Shown piece after piece: positions 60,151 to 64,000 of a DNA stretch of 64,000 nucleotides (positions within the stretch are counted from its first letter, which is position 1; every line of letters starts with the position of its first letter). The stretch is from Scatophagus argus (Eukaryota; Chordata; Actinopteri; Scatophagidae): contig NC_058506.1 of assembly GCF_020382885.2 (NCBI RefSeq), forward strand, positions 10,704,318 to 10,768,317. The letters are read 5' to 3'. A model generated the notes under the pieces. It worked only from the letters and a program-made list of their open reading frames with translations, did not search any database and was not told where the DNA came from. A program made the position numbers and the translations under genes.

Positions 60151-63100
60151 TCATGATAACCAGTCTGAAACACAAGGATAAGTCTTCGCAGCCTGTTTCA
60201 AGCTTGGTGGCTTTTCATCTTCATTATTGCTCCTGGCAATGAAAGCTTTGCTCATACTGATGCTCTTGTTAGTAGCTTTGAAAAAGTTGGAACAGACACT
60301 GTGTGTTTTCATGGCTTTCTTCTTGTTCTTCTCCCTGCTCTTAGTTTTCTCCTTTCCTTTTTTAAACTCAAACTGTAGCCATGTGATATAGCCTAAGAAT
60401 CTTTGTTCATATTATCCATTGTTTTGACCTAGATGAGTTGGTGTTTAAACACACATGCGACGCAGTGACACAGGAATCACACAGGGTTGACCTTAAGACA
60501 TGTGCAGGACATCAGTCAAACAAAATCATCTGGGCCAACTCCCATGAAAAACAATCCCTTTCGTGATTGTTGTTTGGTATTATAACAGTGAATGAAGGTC
60601 AGTCTCAAACTGATGCACTGGTGGATTTCTAGATTAACTAATATACAGCAGGCCTACATAACACTGATTGGTGTAAAATACACCCAAGCAAACAAATCTC
60701 AACAATACGATGATGTACACTGTAAGGCAAACAGAAAAATTGCAAAATGATCAGCGGTGGAACAGCAGGATAGTTGATTTGATTTTTCTGGCGTCTGAGA
60801 GACAAATTTACCCAGTGCAGAGTGACAAGGAAAACAGATAAAAGCTCACTAAAGCCGAGCACAATATGACATTGAATGTAAGTGTATTCTCGAGATGCGT
60901 CACTAGGTACATACAGGTGAATAAGAAAATACAGAAGATGTTCAGACTACAAGTAATTCAAGGTAGATTCAGTGATGTTTTGATGAAAACCACCGTCAGC
61001 ACCCTTGTTGAATTTAACCTGTCGCAAACCAGAGATAAAATACTCATGTCGGCATAATTTCAATGTTTTGAATCATGAGTGTTTCAGCTGATCAAACCCC
61101 TTTGCAATGAATTTATAACCACAGCTTTTCGAGAATATCACTGAACCCTACACGATGTGGGAGGAACAATACTCTATGCTACTATCTCAGCTCTTCAGAA
61201 GAAGCATGAGGTAATTTTCATACTGCTGAAACAATCACTGAGACTTTTTTCCACCAATTTCTCAGGAAGCGTTTTGAAGACCTGCCACTAGATGGGGCCC
61301 TAACCCTGATTTTAACTTCAACAGCAGCAACAGCTGGTTGGCTGGTACTGCTACAGGAGGGGCAGTGTTTACTTGCTAACACTGAACAGACATGATAATT
61401 TGAGAAAGCAATGACAGTACTTATTTAGTGGTAAAAGCTAAACAGTTGTTGATGTAATTTTGTCATGCTTTTTTTTGTGCTCATACTGTCAGTCAAGACA
61501 ATAGAGCCACAAGCGTCCTGACAGTTGAGGCTAAGCATGTTATTAGTGGCAGGATGAGTAATAAATTTTAGTAATGGAGCCAGTGTTGCTCATCAGGCTT
61601 TGGGTCTCTGCAGCGTGGAGCTGTGTGGCTCACACGAGAGGTGACTGACGGGAAAATACACCACAAAATCTCTAACACTTTAGAGACTGAATTGATAGCA
61701 CAGTGTCCAATAACCATCCTCGGTGCACATGGTATGTCCTTGAAGATGCCAATATTGCTGGGCGAGATAAACCAGAGAGTGCTGATGAAAGTAGAGGGAA
61801 ACTGTGCTGCATTTTGTACTGCTTCTCTACCTTTCAGTTCAATATTGAGAGCAAAATGAACAACATTCTTGAGTCATATTTTCTTATGTGTAGTATACAC
61901 ATAAGGACTAACTGCAATAACCTGGTTTACTTTGTTAAAAATGTTTGCGTTGTTGATATTACATGCTGTTGAATGTGACTAACTGATTGCCACGCGTACA
62001 GAGGAAAAGTATGCAAACCACATTCAAAATGAGAATTACTTAAAAACTCTGGTTCTCAAGTGTAGAGTATTTCTGTGGTGGCAATGACCTGTTGGCAACT
62101 ACATGTGTTGACCCCTCCTTTAAATGCTGTTGTTGCTGGCATGCTGTGCTGGCACCACAGTTGGGGAAAATGGCACTAAGAAATGGTGGTTTATTCCAAT
62201 ATTATATACTGCAACTTATCCAGCTGTAAGTTCCCACATAATTAACTCACACTTACTTACTCGCTGTCCTGTCAGCAGTGCAAGTCATTAATTAAATCAC
62301 AAGACATTATTGTATGTAATTCAATGACATCTTAAGCAAAATGCCTTGGCTCATAATGTAGAACAATTCACAAGTGTATTGGGCATAAATGCATTAATCT
62401 TGTGTGATTATGTGCTGTCAGTGGGTTCCACAGCATAAGAATCTGATTACTTTGATAAGTAAGTATTTCTGTATCCCATCATTCTCTCTGCTTTAATTGT
62501 GAAGCCAGAGCCTGGAGGCATTTAGCTTAGCTTAGCATGCAGGATGGAAGAAGTGAGTAAAGGGAAAGCATCTAGTCTGGCTCACTTCAAACCTCACAAA
62601 CACCCCCACCTAAGCTCACTAATTAACATGTTGCATCTTGTTTGTTTAATCTGTACAGAAACTGAAATGTGAAAACAACACACTGTGGTTTTACATACTG
62701 AAACCATTTCTTTCCGAGCAGTGACTTCCTGGAGGTTGTGAAAAGAAACAGCAACTGGAACACTCTGTTCCAACAGCTGGTAAATCTTGGTGACAGATGA
62801 TCTGTGGTATTCTATGGGAAGTGACATCACCTGACACCAACAACCAGCCAATAGGAGGGCGCGAGAACCTTGTTTGTTGCCAGTAGATGACGTTTCATAC
62901 ACGTTTGGGATAACATGGGTTAATTTTGTAATTTTATTATTTATACTATGATTCAATATAATTCCCCATGACTCAAAATGTTCAGCAGCGAGATGATAAA
63001 TGGATTAAATCATCATGTCATTCAGTGTGTGGATGCTGTGAGAACGTTTATTGATGCAGATACAAAAGGAACGAATGTCTCGTTGTTTGTGCTTCTGAAC

Positions 63101-63183
63101 AATAGGGGAAAAAGAAAAGTTGTAAGCAAGGAGACGCACTATAGGAACAACTGACAGAGCAAGAAGGCAGCCTCTCAGAAAAA

Positions 63184-63214
<31 letters not shown>

Positions 63215-63371
63215 TAATGGTCATGTCTCGCCCTGCTCCCATCATCCCTTACGTACCTCTTTTTGGGCTGTCTTCGGGGGCTTTCCTGTGATTCTGGTCA
63301 TGTGTGCAGTTGGGGATGGAGGCCATGCAACGCTAATCCTCCTCCTCAGCTCAGGAAAGTACCCTGCCTCC
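60151..63371 (-). CDS. Unidentified gene, candidate 3' exons
   Basis: Two minus-strand open stretches look like exons. The first, 63257-63371 (115 nt), has acceptor CTGCACAG and donor GTACGT, and only one of its three frames is open. It encodes EAGYFPELRRRISVAWPPSP...KPPKTAQKE and ends on a codon boundary. The second, 60151-60372 (222 nt), begins after a CTACAG acceptor in phase 0 and runs 73 codons to TGA without a stop. It is Lys-rich (FEFKKGKEKTKSREKNKKK) and ends YPCVSDWLS. The phases fit each other directly, although further exons may lie between. A minus-strand AATAAA sits at 59776-59781. I do not recognise the protein; the RISVAWPP word is faintly like segments of LIMA1/EPLIN but that is not enough to name it. 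The 5' exons would lie right of the window. Confidence 0.35.
62510..62770. mobile_element. Second, partial copy of the TTAA-type miniature element
   Basis: Contains TTTAGCTTAGCTTAGCATGC, CTCACTAATTAACATGTTGC, TTGTTTGTTTAATCTGTACA and GCAGTGACTTCCTGGAGG. These are consecutive words of the same teleost repeat group as the copy at 27141-27602. Both ends are eroded and it has no coding capacity. Confidence 0.6.
63185..63211. repeat. Poly-G run of 27
   Basis: Twenty-seven G after a short A run. It may form G-quadruplexes or mark a low-confidence assembly junction. It lies in the intron just beyond the donor of the candidate exon 63257-63371. Confidence 0.8.
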
Positions 63372-64000
63372 CTGTGCAGAACGAAAACAACAAAGAGCTG
63401 AGTGTGGCTGCAGCCTCCGGGGTTCAGTGCACCCACCAGAACATGTCCAAGAGTCACAGCTTGCTGCTTCCTCCTACCCATCCATCCATGCATGACTCTC
63501 CTTCTCCTTCTCTCTCACGCTTTTTCTTTTTGACCCTCTTCTCAACCTATGAAAGACACGTATGATTCAGACTACAACGTAAGAGATAGGGCACTTAAGA
63601 AGGTCAAAAGGCAGGACACACAGAACGCTATAAATGAACAAAACACTGTGGTCACGGTGAGTTACATCATTTCATTTTAAATATATACAGTAATTACAGT
63701 GAATTGGTGTGCAAGTGTGAACAGAAGCATACAAAAATAGGGAATGTAAATAAGAACCTGGAAAACCCTGGCTCTTGTACATTGTCCTGTACCAGTGTTT
63801 GTTGTTGGGCTGATTGGCCTGTTGTGATACTTGACATAAACTGGTTCTTAAAAAAGCTCTTGAATAGTCTGTGACTATCACACCAGCAAGTGCTAATGTG
63901 GATATGTATGTCCACAAAACTGTACTGCATATCAAATAATTAAATATATGCATCAGTAACTGTATTAGATATGCTAGAGGCATGGCTCTAGGCTATGGTG
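63372..64000. other. Right edge, no exon recognised
   Basis: Beyond the candidate exon acceptor the sequence is pyrimidine-rich and then AT-rich. The minus-strand frame at 63672-63983 is hydrophobic low-complexity without splice support. Confidence 0.4.

Noticed and set aside
61623-61859. Plus-strand open frame of 78 codons
   Set aside because: No family resemblance, and the CTTTCAG-like word near its end is not matched by a partner exon.

Overview
This 64 kb window is nuclear DNA from a teleost fish, most likely a percomorph/acanthomorph. The genes are vertebrate, compact and intron-rich with canonical GT/AG splice sites. The introns and spacers carry degenerate copies of DNA transposons and TTAA-flanked miniature elements that I recognise from memory as typical of teleosts. 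Nothing looks bacterial, viral or recently transferred. No CRISPR array, tRNA or rRNA gene was seen.

Layout, left to right. (1) 59-5666, + strand: the 3' two thirds of nfrkb, an INO80 chromatin-remodelling subunit; the 5' part lies outside the window. (2) 6501-8762, - strand, convergent with nfrkb: tmem45b, five coding exons. The nfrkb/tmem45b pair is also adjacent on human 11q24. (3) 10580-11251, - strand: a two-exon gene for a 70-residue G-protein gamma subunit, best matched to gng8 and easily missed because the exons are only 129 and 84 bp. (4) 14381-23577, + strand: complete brd8 (20 coding exons, one bromodomain), a NuA4/TIP60 subunit. (5) 26950-31781, - strand: dnajc18, an ER-type J-protein, eight exons. 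(6) 36124-58017, - strand: a complete calcineurin A catalytic subunit closest to PPP3CA, 14 coding exons over 22 kb. (7) 60151-63371, - strand: two exon-like open stretches with matching splice phase that may be the 3' end of a gene I cannot identify.

The genes are not an operon-like unit. Two are chromatin factors (nfrkb in INO80, brd8 in NuA4/TIP60) and two are signalling proteins (gng8, calcineurin). In human, DNAJB14 lies near PPP3CA and DNAJB12 near PPP3CB, so a dnajc18-calcineurin pair here looks like a third copy of the same ancestral block.

I did not find a convincing new molecular system. The best leads are the unidentified minus-strand gene at 60-63 kb, an expanded 9-nt repeat inside the calcineurin cassette exon, the N-terminal segment kept in dnajc18, and clustered TAACGTTA/GCTAGC motifs around two promoters. 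All exon borders were read by eye from splice sites, reading phase and remembered family sequences; none was tested against transcripts.
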